The notes beneath the pieces are model-generated. The model had not been told where the DNA came from, did not search any database, and saw only the letters and a program-made list of their open reading frames with translations. From assembly GCF_001894745.1 (NCBI RefSeq), contig NZ_BBYF01000003.1, forward strand, positions 372,001-436,000: a stretch of 64,000 bases of DNA. The letters are read 5' to 3'. Positions 18,847 to 28,926 of this stretch are shown piece after piece; position 1 is the first letter of the stretch; every line of letters starts with the position of its first letter. Both the position numbers and the translations under genes were made by a program. This stretch comes from Paenibacillus sp. NAIST15-1. GTDB taxonomy: Bacteria > Bacillota > Bacilli > Paenibacillales > Paenibacillaceae.

Positions 18847-20172
18847 TTATTTGATGTGGATGCCATGCTCTTCCTGAAATGCACGCAGCGTATCAAGCGC
18901 ACGATTTGCGATGGCTTCGTTCTTTTCTTTTTTGTTGCGAATACGAGTCTCCAGCGGCGGGAACAAGCCAAAGTTCGCATTCATAGGTTGAAAATGCTTA
19001 AAGTCCGCAGTTGTAATGTAATTCGCCATACTTCCTAATGTCGTTTGCTGCGGCAATACAAGACATGAATTGCCCGCTGCATACCGTGCTGCATTCAGTC
19101 CTGCAATCAATCCCGATGCTGCAGATTCCACATAACCTTCTACCCCTGTCATCTGACCAGCAAAGAACAAGGATGGTCGGCCCTTGAATTGATAAGTTGG
19201 CTCAAGCAGCTTCGGTGAGTTAACGAACGTATTGCGGTGCATAACGCCATAACGTACAAATTCGGCTTGTTCCAAACCAGGGATCATGCGGAACACCCGC
19301 TTCTGCTCTCCCCATTTCAAGTGAGTCTGGAATCCGACCATGTTGTATAGTGTGCCTGCTGCATTATCCTGACGAAGCTGAATAACAGCATACGGCGTCT
19401 TGCCTGTATTCGGATCAACCAAACCTACTGGCTTCATTGGCCCGAACAGAGCTGTCTGCTTACCGCGGCTCATCATTACCTCAATCGGCATGCAGCCCTC
19501 GAAGTAAACTTCCTTCTCGAATGTTTTCAGTTCAGCTTTCTCTGCTGTAATAATCGCCTCGTAGAACGCATTGAACTCTTCTTCATTCATTGGGCAATTC
19601 AAATATGCAGCTTCACCCTTATCATAACGAGAAGCCAAATATACCTTGTTCATATCGATTGTATCTTTATCAATGATAGGCGCCGCCGCATCGTAGAAGT
19701 AGAAGTACTCCTCACCCATCAATTCTTTAATACGTGCGGATAACGATTCGGATGTCAAAGGACCTGTCGCAATGACAGTAATACCATCCTCAGGAATATC
19801 CGCAACTTCCTCGTTGCGCACCTCAACTAGCGGATGCTCCTTCAGCGTGTTCGTAATCTCATCCGAGAAGCCTTCACGGTCAACCGCCAATGCTCCACCT
19901 GCTGGTACAGCATGTTTATCAGCTGCGCTCATGATCAATGAGTTCATGTAGCGCATTTCTTCCTTCAATACACCTACTGCATTGCTCAATCCATTTGCTC
20001 GCAGCGAGTTGCTGCACACCAGTTCAGCAAACCGTCCGCTATGGTGAGCTGGAGTCTGTTTGACAGGTCTCATTTCATATAGTGTGACAGGCACGCCTTG
20101 CTGTGCAATTTGCCATGCCGCCTCGCTCCCCGCCAATCCTGCACCAATGACGGTTACTCTAGGCTGATTCAT
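18847..20172 (-). CDS. trmFO: TrmFO, folate-dependent tRNA U54 methyltransferase
   Basis: Methylates U54 of tRNA using methylene-tetrahydrofolate and FADH2. The 441 residues open with the FAD fold [19 protein letters not shown]. They contain the conserved Cys53 ([17 protein letters not shown]) and Cys227 ([15 protein letters not shown]), the two functional cysteines known in the family. The C-terminal [21 protein letters not shown] is also typical. It lies downstream of topA as in Bacillus. The xerC gene that follows trmFO there is missing here. Confidence 0.97.
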   Translation of the reverse strand: MNQPRVTVIGAGLAGSEAAWQIAQQGVPVTLYEMRPVKQTPAHHSGRFAELVCSNSLRANGLSNAVGVLKEEMRYMNSLIMSAADKHAVPAGGALAVDREGFSDEITNTLKEHPLVEVRNEEVADIPEDGITVIATGPLTSESLSARIKELMGEEYFYFYDAAAPIIDKDTIDMNKVYLASRYDKGEAAYLNCPMNEEEFNAFYEAIITAEKAELKTFEKEVYFEGCMPIEVMMSRGKQTALFGPMKPVGLVDPNTGKTPYAVIQLRQDNAAGTLYNMVGFQTHLKWGEQKRVFRMIPGLEQAEFVRYGVMHRNTFVNSPKLLEPTYQFKGRPSLFFAGQMTGVEGYVESAASGLIAGLNAARYAAGNSCLVLPQQTTLGSMANYITTADFKHFQPMNANFGLFPPLETRIRNKKEKNEAIANRALDTLRAFQEEHGIHIK

Positions 20173-20209
20173 TTGTTGATATCCCCCTCAGTTATATGCA
20201 AAAGCACTG

Positions 20210-20239
20210 ATCGCGGCTCCTTGAATAAGCAGCCGCGAT
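20210..20239 (-). other. Stem-loop in the trmFO leader
   Basis: A perfect 9-bp inverted repeat (ATCGCGGCT at 20210-20218 and AGCCGCGAT at 20231-20239) lies in the topA-trmFO gap, about 40 bases upstream of the trmFO start. The minus strand continues with CAGTGCTTTTGC, a poor T-tract. It may be a weak attenuator or an RNA stability element. Confidence 0.55.
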
Positions 20240-20364
20240 GCAGAGCTAACCTTTATTATCGTAATTCAGACTGTAAACTTGTGAAGATAGCACGAGAATT
20301 ACAGCAGCGAAGCCTGACATCCCACAGCACGGTCACGTTCATTTATGTGTATGCCAGCAGCTCC

Positions 20365-22458
20365 TTATTCATCATCTGAATCTTCTTGCACCTGCTCATT
20401 ATGATCACAGCTTGTGCAGATTAGCTTCGTTCCTTGTTTGCTCCGTTTCTCAATCATCAAGCTTCCGCACGAAGGACAAGGCTTAGCAGAAGGGCGATCC
20501 CACATCACATTATCGCATTCTGGGTAGCGGTCGCATCCATAGAAGACACGTCCCTTCTTACTGCGGCGCTCAACGAGCTTGCCTTCGTGGCACTTCGGAC
20601 AAGTAACACCGGTATCTTTTACAATCGGGCGTGTATTGCGGCAATCCGGGAAGCCTGAGCATGCCAGGAATTTACCGAACCGACCCATCTTGTATACAAA
20701 ATGACGTCCGCATTTCTCACAAATCTCATCGGACACTTCATCCTCGATTTCGATTTCCTTCATTTCCTCTTCCGCTACAAGCAGTCGTTTCTCGAAGGAT
20801 TCATAGAAATCCGCAAGTACCTTGACCCAATCCTGCTGTCCTTCACCGACATGGTCTAAATCCTCTTCCATGTGAGCGGTAAATTCGACATCCAAAATTT
20901 CTGGGAAGAACTCTTCCATGAGTTGAATGATCAGCTCGCCCAATTCTGTTGGGACAAACTTCTTCTCTTCAATCGCTACATATCCGCGCTTCTGAATTGT
21001 TTCCAGTGTTGGCGCGTATGTACTCGGCCGTCCGATTCCAAGCTCCTCTAGCGTCTTGACCAGTCGAGCTTCTGTATAACGCGGTGGCGGCTGTGTAAAA
21101 TGCTGCTTCGGCTCAATCTGTTCGGTCTGCATGCTGTCTCCAACAGTGAGCGGTGGCAGAAACTTGTCATCCTCAACCGTGCCATCGTCGTTGCCCTCCA
21201 CATACACCTTCATAAAGCCAGGGAAGCGGATTTTGGATCCGTTCGCACGGAACATCGTTTCTCCAACCTTGATATCTACGGTCATCGTATCCATAATGGC
21301 AGATGTCATCTGGCTTGCCACGAACCGTTCCCATACCAGCTTGTATAGGCGGAACTGATCCCGGCTCAAGAAGGACTTCATCTCGTCAGGAGTTCGCATT
21401 ATGGATGTAGGTCTGATCGCTTCATGCGCATCCTGCGCATTCGCATTTTTCTTCACATATTGACGCGGAGTCTCAGGCATATAGTCGTCGCCGTAATGAC
21501 CCTTAATGAACTCTCCCGCTTCTTCCTGTGCTGTCTGGGAAATACGCGTAGAGTCCGTACGCATATACGTAATGAGACCTACCGTTCCCTCTTTGCCAAG
21601 GTCGACCCCTTCATATAATTGCTGTGCAACAGACATCGTCTTCGCCGCACGGAAATTCAATTTGCGGGCAGCCTCCTGCTGCAAGGAGCTTGTCGTAAAC
21701 GGAGGCGAAGGATGACGTAGACGCTCTCTCTCTTTCACTTCGCTGACGACAAATGAATTGCCCTTAATCGCATGAAGAATTTCATTTACTTCAGCTTCGC
21801 TCGTAAGCTCTCTCTTCTCCCCATTGATACTGTAGAACTTCGCATCGAATGAAGACTTGCCCATGTTCAAGCGTGCTGTAATCGTCCAATACTCTTCCGG
21901 AATGAACGCGCTAATTTCATTTTCCCGGTCGATGATCAGTTTGACGGACACGGACTGCACGCGTCCGGCCGACAATCCTTTCTTCACCTTCTTCCACAAA
22001 AGCGGACTTATCTTATAACCGACCAAACGGTCAAGGATACGTCTCGCTTGCTGTGCATGAACGAGGTCCATATTGATTTGACGCGGGGTTTTGAACGCAT
22101 CCTTCACCGCTTGCTTCGTAATTTCATTAAATACGACTCGGCAAGCTTCTGACTGATCCAATTCGAGAGCGTGTGCTAAATGCCAAGCAATCGCTTCTCC
22201 TTCACGATCGGGGTCAGCTGCGAGATACACTTTTTTTACTTTTTTCCGAGCATCCTTCAATTCTTTCAGGACGCTGCCTTTACCGCGAATCGTTATATAC
22301 TTGGGTGCAAAATTGTCCTCGATCTCAACGCCAATTTGACTCTTCGGCAAATCGCGAACATGCCCCATTGATGCTTTCACTATATACTTGCTTCCTAAAT
22401 ACTTTCCAATTGTCTTGGCCTTCGCAGGTGACTCGACAATTACTAGTGAATCCGCCAC
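20365..22458 (-). CDS. topA: TopA, DNA topoisomerase I
   Basis: Type IA topoisomerase that relaxes negative supercoils. The protein has 697 residues. It opens with the TOPRIM domain ([19 protein letters not shown] and [15 protein letters not shown]). The catalytic Tyr298 lies in [12 protein letters not shown]. The C-terminus carries three C4 zinc ribbons (CEKCGRHF..., CPKCHEGK..., CPSCGSLM...). I choose GTG 22458 (VADSLVIVE) with a GGAGG site 8 bases upstream. The longer frame from 22494 overlaps dprA and lacks such a site. Confidence 0.97.
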   Translation of the reverse strand: MADSLVIVESPAKAKTIGKYLGSKYIVKASMGHVRDLPKSQIGVEIEDNFAPKYITIRGKGSVLKELKDARKKVKKVYLAADPDREGEAIAWHLAHALELDQSEACRVVFNEITKQAVKDAFKTPRQINMDLVHAQQARRILDRLVGYKISPLLWKKVKKGLSAGRVQSVSVKLIIDRENEISAFIPEEYWTITARLNMGKSSFDAKFYSINGEKRELTSEAEVNEILHAIKGNSFVVSEVKERERLRHPSPPFTTSSLQQEAARKLNFRAAKTMSVAQQLYEGVDLGKEGTVGLITYMRTDSTRISQTAQEEAGEFIKGHYGDDYMPETPRQYVKKNANAQDAHEAIRPTSIMRTPDEMKSFLSRDQFRLYKLVWERFVASQMTSAIMDTMTVDIKVGETMFRANGSKIRFPGFMKVYVEGNDDGTVEDDKFLPPLTVGDSMQTEQIEPKQHFTQPPPRYTEARLVKTLEELGIGRPSTYAPTLETIQKRGYVAIEEKKFVPTELGELIIQLMEEFFPEILDVEFTAHMEEDLDHVGEGQQDWVKVLADFYESFEKRLLVAEEEMKEIEIEDEVSDEICEKCGRHFVYKMGRFGKFLACSGFPDCRNTRPIVKDTGVTCPKCHEGKLVERRSKKGRVFYGCDRYPECDNVMWDRPSAKPCPSCGSLMIEKRSKQGTKLICTSCDHNEQVQEDSDDE

Positions 22459-22490
22459 AGGCGCATCCTCCTCTCCAGCATACTGCACTA

Positions 22491-23606
22491 TCATTCCGAG
22501 CTATATACGGCCCCCGGGCCTTCTCGGATTCGTTTTTTTAATTGTAAGGATAACAAAACTTCATGGAGTTGCGCAAATGTCGAACTGCTGCGCTGCATTA
22601 AGTCATCGATTGTACTGTCTTGATCACAAATGAGCTTATAAATGCGCTTCTCTTCATCAGTTAGGGGTTGTTCCCCAATAGCGTCGACCGTTTCATTATT
22701 GTACGGCGAAGGGATTGTTGTCAACCAACCTTTGAATTCTTCCACAATATCACTAGCCGAACGAACTAATTTAGCCGAGCCTTCGTACAGCAATTTCAAC
22801 GTCCCTGCCGACTTCGGAGATGTAATCGGACCAGGAACGGCAAATACTTCGCGATTCGACTCTAACGCCATGTCCGCCGTAATTAAGGCGCCACTGCGCA
22901 AATTGGCCTCTACAACAACTGTTCCCAGGGACAACCCCGCAATAATTCGATTCCGAAGTGGGAACATTCCCGGGTGCGTCTTCATGCCGAGCGGATACTC
23001 GGTAATGACAATTCCGTTCTCTTCAATTCTTCCTGCCAAGCTTCGATTCTCGGGTGGATACACTCGGTCAAATGACGTCCCCATGACTGCAACCGTTCTG
23101 CCATACTTGAGAGCGCCTTCATGACTGAATGCATCTATCCCTCTCGCTAGCCCGCTAACCACATGCAGCCCTATATGTCCTAGCTGCTCCCCTAGTGTAG
23201 CTGCGACCTTCTTGCCATATGACGTAGGCGTTCGTGTACCTACGATACTAACGGAAGCTTCCCCGAGGCATTTCCAATCTCCTCTACCATATAACACCCA
23301 AGGATATTGAGGGATTTCCTTCAATAATAATGGGTACTGTTCATCAAGCGCCGTTATCCATTCAATGCCGCTGCGCTTCGTGAACTCAAGTCGCTGCTCG
23401 AGACGGTCGGAACGAAACTGTGCAGCTAGCTTGTCAGCCACATTCGGCTTCAATCCAGATTCCTGCCACTGCGAGGAAGATCGATCCAACCAGCATGGCA
23501 GCCCCAATAGCCCTATTCTATCCATTAAGTCACGAATAGTGTGCCATCCAATTCCTTCTGCTTCGTGTAGTGCAAATAAAATATGACGTTCAGTCCATCT
23601 GCTCAT
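22491..23606 (-). CDS. dprA: DprA, DNA-processing protein
   Basis: Binds incoming single-stranded DNA and loads RecA during transformation. The 371 residues carry a Rossmann-like DprA domain ([55 protein letters not shown]). A C-terminal winged helix follows ([24 protein letters not shown]). I start at ATG 23606 ([10 protein letters not shown]) behind AAGGGA; ATG 23624 is an alternative. It sits between sucD and topA as in Bacillus, and a terminator separates it from sucD. Confidence 0.95.
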   Translation of the reverse strand: MSRWTERHILFALHEAEGIGWHTIRDLMDRIGLLGLPCWLDRSSSQWQESGLKPNVADKLAAQFRSDRLEQRLEFTKRSGIEWITALDEQYPLLLKEIPQYPWVLYGRGDWKCLGEASVSIVGTRTPTSYGKKVAATLGEQLGHIGLHVVSGLARGIDAFSHEGALKYGRTVAVMGTSFDRVYPPENRSLAGRIEENGIVITEYPLGMKTHPGMFPLRNRIIAGLSLGTVVVEANLRSGALITADMALESNREVFAVPGPITSPKSAGTLKLLYEGSAKLVRSASDIVEEFKGWLTTIPSPYNNETVDAIGEQPLTDEEKRIYKLICDQDSTIDDLMQRSSSTFAQLHEVLLSLQLKKRIREGPGAVYSSE

Positions 23607-23731
23607 CGCATTCTTTCCCTTCATTAGAGAAGCGCGAATCCGCTTCCCTTATTTTGCTTGAGATATTAACAGATTGCAAGTGTCAACCCATTGTTTTTGA
23701 AATTCATAGAACTTTAATTTGCTAACAAAAT

Positions 23732-23778
23732 AAAAAAAAGCAACCTTTATACACGTTTCCGTGCAATAAAGGTTGCTT
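23732..23778 (-). terminator. Terminator after sucCD
   Basis: A perfect 12-bp stem (AAGCAACCTTTA against TAAAGGTTGCTT) is followed on the minus strand by a run of eight T. It lies 13 bases after sucD and isolates sucCD from dprA. Confidence 0.93.
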
Positions 23779-23790
23779 ACCTTTTGAATA

Positions 23791-24732
23791 TTAGGAATTC
23801 ACAACATGCGTCGTGCAGGACTCAAGAATCCCACGCTCTTCAAGTACAGCAACAAGCGTGCTGCCCATTTCCGAAGGAGTAGGCGCAACTCTTACACCAC
23901 AAGCCTCCAGCGTAGCAATCTTCTCAGCAGCAGTTCCCTTGCCTCCTGAAATAATGGCGCCTGCGTGACCCATACGTTTGCCTGCAGGTGCTGTCGCTCC
24001 GCCGATGAAACCTACTACCGGCTTCTTCATATTATCACGAATCCACTCTGCTGCTTCTTCTTCAGCTGTACCACCGATCTCACCGATCATGATAACAGCA
24101 TGTGTATCTGGATCTTCATTGAACAGATGCAAGATATCAATGAATTCAGAGCCTTTGACCGGGTCACCGCCAATGCCAACAGCAGTAGATTGGCCGATGC
24201 CGCGCGTTGTTAATTGATGAACAGCCTCATATGTGAGTGTTCCACTTCGGGATACGACGCCTACATGACCTGGTGCATGAATATATCCCGGCATAATACC
24301 GATCTTGCATTGTCCTGGTGTGATGACACCTGGGCAGTTCGGACCGATAAGACGTGTGCGCTTGCCTTCCATGTAGCGCTTAACCTTGACCATATCCAAT
24401 ACAGGAATACCCTCTGTAATACAGATAACCAGATCTAGATCGGCATCTACTGCTTCCATAATCGCATCTGCTGCAAATGCTGGCGGCACATAAATAACAC
24501 TCGCTGTTGCGTCTGTTGCATTCTTAGCTTCCACTACCGTATTGTAAACAGGAAGTGTAACCACTTCACCGTTATCAAGCGTAATGTCAACCGTAGTTCC
24601 GCCTTTGCCAGGGACAGCGCCTGCCACCATCTGTGAGCCATACTCAAGCCCGCCCTTTGTATGGAACATGCCTGTAGCACCCGTCATATTTTGTGTAATA
24701 ATCTTGGTATGTTTATCAATTAAGATACTCAT
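23791..24732 (-). CDS. sucD: SucD, succinyl-CoA synthetase alpha subunit
   Basis: CoA-binding subunit of succinyl-CoA synthetase in the TCA cycle. The 313 residues contain the CoA-binding fold ([20 protein letters not shown]), the ligase block [20 protein letters not shown], and the phosphohistidine His256 in [16 protein letters not shown]. The protein is a little longer than the Bacillus homologue. GAGAGG precedes the ATG. It lies 25 bases after sucC and ends at a strong terminator. Confidence 0.97.
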   Translation of the reverse strand: MSILIDKHTKIITQNMTGATGMFHTKGGLEYGSQMVAGAVPGKGGTTVDITLDNGEVVTLPVYNTVVEAKNATDATASVIYVPPAFAADAIMEAVDADLDLVICITEGIPVLDMVKVKRYMEGKRTRLIGPNCPGVITPGQCKIGIMPGYIHAPGHVGVVSRSGTLTYEAVHQLTTRGIGQSTAVGIGGDPVKGSEFIDILHLFNEDPDTHAVIMIGEIGGTAEEEAAEWIRDNMKKPVVGFIGGATAPAGKRMGHAGAIISGGKGTAAEKIATLEACGVRVAPTPSEMGSTLVAVLEERGILESCTTHVVNS

Positions 24733-24757
24733 TGACTCTCATCCTCTCGTCCGTGAA

Positions 24758-25918
24758 TTATTGAACCAAAGCGACAATTTTCTGCGCACCGTCTGCCATC
24801 GAATCGGCTGCAACAATGTTCAATCCGGATTCATTCAGAATGCGCTTGCCGATCTCCACGTTCGTACCTTCCAGACGGACGACGAGCGGCCGATCAAGAC
24901 CAATTTGCTTCGCAGCTTCAACAACACCGTTTGCAATGACATCACAACGCATAATACCGCCGAAGATATTTACAAATATGCCTTTTACATTTTCATCCGA
25001 CAAAATGATCTTGAATGCTTCTGTTACTTTCTCCGTTGTAGCGCCGCCCCCTACATCTAGGAAGTTAGCCGGCTCTCCACCGTAATATTTAATGATATCC
25101 ATCGTGGACATCGCAAGACCTGCACCGTTAACCATACAGCCGATGTTGCCGTCGAGGGCGATATAGCTCAAATCGAACTTGGATGCTTCGATTTCCTTCT
25201 CGTCTTCTTCATCCACATCGCGCAGCGCTTGAATGTCCCTATGGCGATACAGTGCATTGGAGTCAAAGTTCAGCTTCGCATCCAAAGCCATAACTTCACC
25301 TTCACCTGTTATAACGAGTGGGTTGATTTCTGCAATCGAGCAATCCTTCTCAACGAATGCTTGGTACAGGGCAACCATAAATTTAACAGCCTTGTTGACC
25401 AGCTCAGCAGGAATATTGATTGCATATGCGAGCTTGCGCGCTTGGAAGACTTGCAGACCGACCGCAGGATCGATAACTTCCTTCACGATCTTCTCCGGCG
25501 TTGCTGCAGCAACCTCTTCAATTTCCGTGCCGCCTTCTTCAGACGCCATCATCACGACGCGACCTGTACCACGATCAACAACTACACCAATGTAATATTC
25601 CTTCTTAATGTCGCAGCCCTGTTCAATCAACAGACGCTTTACTTCCTTGCCTTCCGGACCTGTTTGATGCGTCACGAGCACTTTGCCAAGCAATTCCGTC
25701 GCATATGTACGCACGTCATCTAAGCTCTTCGCTATCTTCACTCCGCCCGCTTTACCACGGCCGCCTGCATGAATTTGCGCCTTGACGACAACAATGGGAG
25801 TGCCCAATTCTTCAGCTGCCTGGACGGCTTCATCCACCGTAAAAGCAACCTTCCCTTCTGGAACAGCAACGCCATATTGCTTCAATACACTTTTGCCTTG
25901 ATACTCATGAATATTCAT
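24758..25918 (-). CDS. sucC: SucC, succinyl-CoA synthetase beta subunit
   Basis: ATP-grasp subunit that forms the enzyme with SucD. The 386 residues begin with the family signature [22 protein letters not shown]. They contain [19 protein letters not shown], the nucleotide-site region [23 protein letters not shown], and the C-terminal [26 protein letters not shown] precedes the ATG. First gene of sucCD; the region upstream contains a possible CcpA site. Confidence 0.97.
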   Translation of the reverse strand: MNIHEYQGKSVLKQYGVAVPEGKVAFTVDEAVQAAEELGTPIVVVKAQIHAGGRGKAGGVKIAKSLDDVRTYATELLGKVLVTHQTGPEGKEVKRLLIEQGCDIKKEYYIGVVVDRGTGRVVMMASEEGGTEIEEVAAATPEKIVKEVIDPAVGLQVFQARKLAYAINIPAELVNKAVKFMVALYQAFVEKDCSIAEINPLVITGEGEVMALDAKLNFDSNALYRHRDIQALRDVDEEDEKEIEASKFDLSYIALDGNIGCMVNGAGLAMSTMDIIKYYGGEPANFLDVGGGATTEKVTEAFKIILSDENVKGIFVNIFGGIMRCDVIANGVVEAAKQIGLDRPLVVRLEGTNVEIGKRILNESGLNIVAADSMADGAQKIVALVQ

Positions 25919-26121
25919 CGTGCATCCCCCTATCCGATCGTTAGCCTCATGGGCTTATTCCGATTCGAAGCCGAGGTTGTAGGGCAGAAGCATAATGAGT
26001 TAGCTCCTGTTACTACACCTCGCGGCGCGTCCGTGAAATTGGGGAACCGCTTCCGCCGCTTCGCCACCGCTACTCACAATAACGGAAAATATATACAATC
26101 CGAACACATTGTATCATGATT

Positions 26122-26135
26122 TTAAAACGCTTTCC
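26122..26135 (-). promoter_or_regulatory. cre-like CcpA site upstream of sucC
   Basis: On the minus strand the site reads GGAAAGCGTTTTAA, which matches the cre consensus TGWAANCGNTNWCA at all but two positions. It lies about 200 bases upstream of sucC, just ahead of a TACAAT hexamer. Repression of TCA genes by CcpA is known in Bacillus; function here is inferred. Confidence 0.45.
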
Positions 26136-26357
26136 TCTCATTTTCGTCAAGAACGTACATTTTTTTGATATTGATATCATCTCATTTTGAGATTAATAGG
26201 GAACAACTCTTCGATATCGCCGCCGAAATTGACGCAAGTACTGCCTACAGCTATAATAATTATTACCTGCACCTAATCTGCTTGCAAGAAGCCTATTCCA
26301 ATATATTAGGTAGATTAAGGGGATTAGTAGATTGAGGAGATTGCAATTACGAATTTT

Positions 26358-26386
26358 TTGATAAATGCTATCGTAGACGCTATAGT
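26358..26386 (+). promoter_or_regulatory. Sigma-A type promoter of comM
   Basis: TTGATA (26358-26363), a 17-base spacer, then TATAGT (26381-26386): 5 of 6 matches in each box. It points at comM, whose start is about 80 bases downstream. Confidence 0.8.
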
Positions 26387-26468
26387 TATATAACGAGTGT
26401 AGATAAGGAAGCACCTTTCCCTCGTATTCCAGTTTTCGGCTGAGAATAACGATTGAGAGGTGTTTTTT

Positions 26469-28016
26469 GTGTACGGAAATTTATGGGGTGCTTCTGTGTA
26501 CGGCGTAGAAGGAAGACTCATTCATGTGGAAATTGATATTTCGCCCGGTCTGCCTCAGGTGACGATTGTTGGCCTCCCCGATGCCGCCATTCGCGAATCC
26601 ATTGAACGAGTGCGAGCCGCTGTTCGCAATTGCGGCTGGAAGTTCCCACTAGAGCGGATCACGATCAATTTGGCACCTGCTGATCTGCGCAAGGAAGGGA
26701 CATCATTCGACATCGCCATGGCGATAGGGCTGTTATGTACGAGCGGACAGATTCCAAACCAGCCATTTGAGGAGATGCTCCTCATTGGAGAGCTGGCACT
26801 CGATGGTTCTACCCGTGCGGTTCCAGGCGTGCTGTCTCTTGTTGACGAAGCGCGCCGAAGAAAGTTCACCCGTGTTATGGTTCCTGCAGACAATGTTGCT
26901 GAAGCATTACTGGTAGAAGGAATCCAAGTATTCCCGCTCCGCCATCTAAGTGAGCTGCGGGAAATCCACAGTGTATATGACTTGCCGATTGCTTCACGAG
27001 AAGCGAGAGACAGAGATAGTAGTGAAATGAAAGAGGAGGAAACGGTAGCAAGGAATTTGGAGGATTACGCCGACGTAAACGGTCAACTGCATGTCAAACG
27101 TGCGTTAATCGTTGCAGCAGCAGGGATGCATAATGTACTGCTGAGCGGCCCTCCGGGCACCGGCAAGACAATGCTTATCAAGAGACTTCCTACAATCTTA
27201 CCGCCTATGAATGAAGCTGAAGCGCTCGAGGTATCCAAGATCTATAGTGTATCGGGGAAATGGAGCCACTATGGTACAGGTCTTATGATGACACGCCCCT
27301 TCCGCTCCCCCCATCATTCCATCTCTGCTGCTGGACTTATTGGTGGAGGTGCGATCCCGAAACCAGGTGAAATCAGCTTGGCTCACCGCGGCGTCCTCTT
27401 TTTGGATGAGCTGCCCGAGTTCCCGCGCCAAGTGCTTGAAGTGCTCCGCCAACCACTCGAAGAACGAAGCGTTACCATCGGCAGAGCACGCGCCGTCTTC
27501 CGTTTCCCTGCTCACTTCATGCTGGCAGCCTCCATGAATCCATGTCCTTGTGGATATGCCGGTTCCCGTACAGAAGAATGTCGTTGTTCACATGGACGAC
27601 TTGAGCAATATCGAAGCAAGCTGTCAGGCCCCCTGCTCGATCGGATTGATGTTCAGGTTGAAGTACCTCGTTCCCCTATTTCCGATTGGTCCAGCAACAA
27701 TCTAAGCTCCGAGGAAATGCGCAAGCAGGTTATGCGAGCACAACGGGTACAAGCTCAGCGCTATGAAGGACTGAATATCCAATTCAACAGCGAGCTCTCA
27801 GGCTCTTATCTGAAGACATACTGCTGCTTGTCGGACAGCGCGAAGAATATGCTGCAGCAGGCTTATGATCAGCTAGGCATGAGTGCACGAGCACATGATC
27901 GCCTCTTGAAGCTATCCCGAACGATCGCGGATATCGAAGGAAGTGAAGTTATCGAGGTTGCACACGTAGCGGAAGCGATCCAGTACCGTACATTGGACAA
28001 GCGGAATCATGCCTGA
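26469..28016 (+). CDS. comM: ComM/YifB family Mg-chelatase-like AAA ATPase
   Basis: AAA+ protein of the YifB family; in Vibrio and Haemophilus ComM drives branch migration of transformed DNA. The 515 residues have an N-terminal Lon-protease-like fold (VEIDISPGLPQVTIVGLPDAAIRES) and the Walker A motif LLSGPPGTGKTMLIK. The Mg-chelatase core has FLDELPEFPRQVLEVLRQPLE and a Cys-containing loop NPCPCGYAGSRTEECRC, followed by a C-terminal helical domain. GTG 26469 follows GAGAGGTG; GTG 26460 is too close. It is the only plus-strand gene in the first 46 kb. Confidence 0.94.
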   Translation: MYGNLWGASVYGVEGRLIHVEIDISPGLPQVTIVGLPDAAIRESIERVRAAVRNCGWKFPLERITINLAPADLRKEGTSFDIAMAIGLLCTSGQIPNQPFEEMLLIGELALDGSTRAVPGVLSLVDEARRRKFTRVMVPADNVAEALLVEGIQVFPLRHLSELREIHSVYDLPIASREARDRDSSEMKEEETVARNLEDYADVNGQLHVKRALIVAAAGMHNVLLSGPPGTGKTMLIKRLPTILPPMNEAEALEVSKIYSVSGKWSHYGTGLMMTRPFRSPHHSISAAGLIGGGAIPKPGEISLAHRGVLFLDELPEFPRQVLEVLRQPLEERSVTIGRARAVFRFPAHFMLAASMNPCPCGYAGSRTEECRCSHGRLEQYRSKLSGPLLDRIDVQVEVPRSPISDWSSNNLSSEEMRKQVMRAQRVQAQRYEGLNIQFNSELSGSYLKTYCCLSDSAKNMLQQAYDQLGMSARAHDRLLKLSRTIADIEGSEVIEVAHVAEAIQYRTLDKRNHA

Positions 28017-28025
28017 ATGAACGGA

Positions 28026-28394
28026 TTAGAATGCTCCCTGAAATAGTTCAATGTCGGGTGGAGTTCCATGATCAGTCGAGTAGGTAATCGCTACTGCATC
28101 GAAGCGTATATGAACCTCATCTAAGCGATGTCGATGCATATACGCCGTTGCCACTGCTCGCACCTTGCGCTGCTTGCGCCAATCGATTGCCTCTGCCGCA
28201 CCGCCATAACGCAATCCCGCGGTGCGGCTTCTAACCTCGACAAACACCCACACATCGCCATCGTTCGCAACAATGTCAATCTCACCTAACTTACAACGCC
28301 AATTCACATCAATAATGCGGTAGCCTCTACGTTCTAAATAAACAATCGCAAGCTGCTCTGCCTCAGTTCCCCGCGCACGACGATTAAGCTTCAT
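28026..28394 (-). CDS. yraN: YraN family (UPF0102) endonuclease-like protein
   Basis: Small protein of the UPF0102 family with a Holliday-junction-resolvase-like nuclease fold; its biological role is not settled. The 122 residues contain the family blocks GTEAEQLAIVYLERRGYRIIDVNWRCKLGEIDIVANDGDVWVFVEVRSR and AIDWRKQRKVRAVATAY. ATG 28394 (MKLNRRARG) has an AGAGGAG site 7 bases upstream and gives the usual length. The open frame continues upstream to GTG 28505, also with a fair site, so a longer form is possible. It converges on comM. Confidence 0.92.
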   Translation of the reverse strand: MKLNRRARGTEAEQLAIVYLERRGYRIIDVNWRCKLGEIDIVANDGDVWVFVEVRSRTAGLRYGGAAEAIDWRKQRKVRAVATAYMHRHRLDEVHIRFDAVAITYSTDHGTPPDIELFQGAF

Positions 28395-28494
28395 CGGCAC
28401 ACTCCTCTTCCAACTACCTGACATATGAGGTGGAGTACCCGCATCAGCTGATGACATCTGTTGATTGTTCCTATGTGATGCCTTCCCATGATGA

Positions 28495-28926
28495 TTACGT
28501 TCCACGATTGATCCACCCCTTATCCGCTCGCTGATCCGCTTTATATACAAAGGAGAGCACCTCTGCAACCAATTGATAAAGGGCTGGTGGGATTTGCTGA
28601 TCGATATCTAGTTTAGACAATACTTCAACTAAGGAAGCGTCCTCTTGAATAGGGACTCCGCTCTCCTTCGCCTTTTCGAGAATGCGATCAGCTATTTGAC
28701 CATGTCCCTTAGCTACAACAACTGGGGCTTCCCCTTGTTCGGGATTATAAGTAAGTGCAACTGCCTTTTTGCGTGGTGTGGCGCCACCTGCCTTCGCAGA
28801 CGCATGCGTCTCTTCTCTAACACCGTGACGTGCTTCTTGCTGATTCCAATAACTCGTTCCCGAGTTAGGTGATGGCTGTACAGGCTCGACGGAAGCTGGT
28901 CGAGGGATAGACTGTTTGTTATTCAT
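28495..28926 (-). CDS. ylqH: YlqH-like protein with FlhB C-terminal domain
   Basis: Stand-alone relative of the cytoplasmic domain of FlhB, the export-switch protein. The 143 residues have a Gln/Ser-rich N-terminus. The FlhB/YscU C-terminal domain follows (RKKAVALTYNPEQGEAPVVVAKGHGQIADRILEKAKESGVPIQEDASLVEVLSKLDIDQQIPPALYQLVAEVLSFVY, about 53-128). The canonical NPTH self-cleavage motif of FlhB is replaced by YNPEQGEA. The start overlaps the preceding gene as ATGA. It matches the ylqG-ylqH pair upstream of sucC in Bacillus. Confidence 0.88.
   Translation of the reverse strand: MNNKQSIPRPASVEPVQPSPNSGTSYWNQQEARHGVREETHASAKAGGATPRKKAVALTYNPEQGEAPVVVAKGHGQIADRILEKAKESGVPIQEDASLVEVLSKLDIDQQIPPALYQLVAEVLSFVYKADQRADKGWINRGT

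Larger units (their letters stand above)
25919..26468. other. sucC-comM divergent intergenic region (550 bases)
   Basis: Long AT-rich gap between the divergent sucC and comM genes. It holds a cre-like site (26122-26135), a clear comM promoter (26358-26386), a small ATCTCA/TGAGAT hairpin (26179-26193), and a purine-rich stretch of GATT-type near-repeats (26305-26342). A TACAAT hexamer at 26108-26113 on the minus strand could be the sucC -10 box, without a good -35. No convincing coding region is present. Confidence 0.6.

Noticed and set aside
22459..22494. Longer TopA start overlapping dprA
   Set aside because: The segment contains the GGAGG site for the GTG start and does not match the family N-terminus.
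26193..26521. Short minus-strand frames between sucC and comM
   Set aside because: Low-complexity Tyr/Ile-rich translations overlapping a strong comM promoter; no ribosome binding sites.
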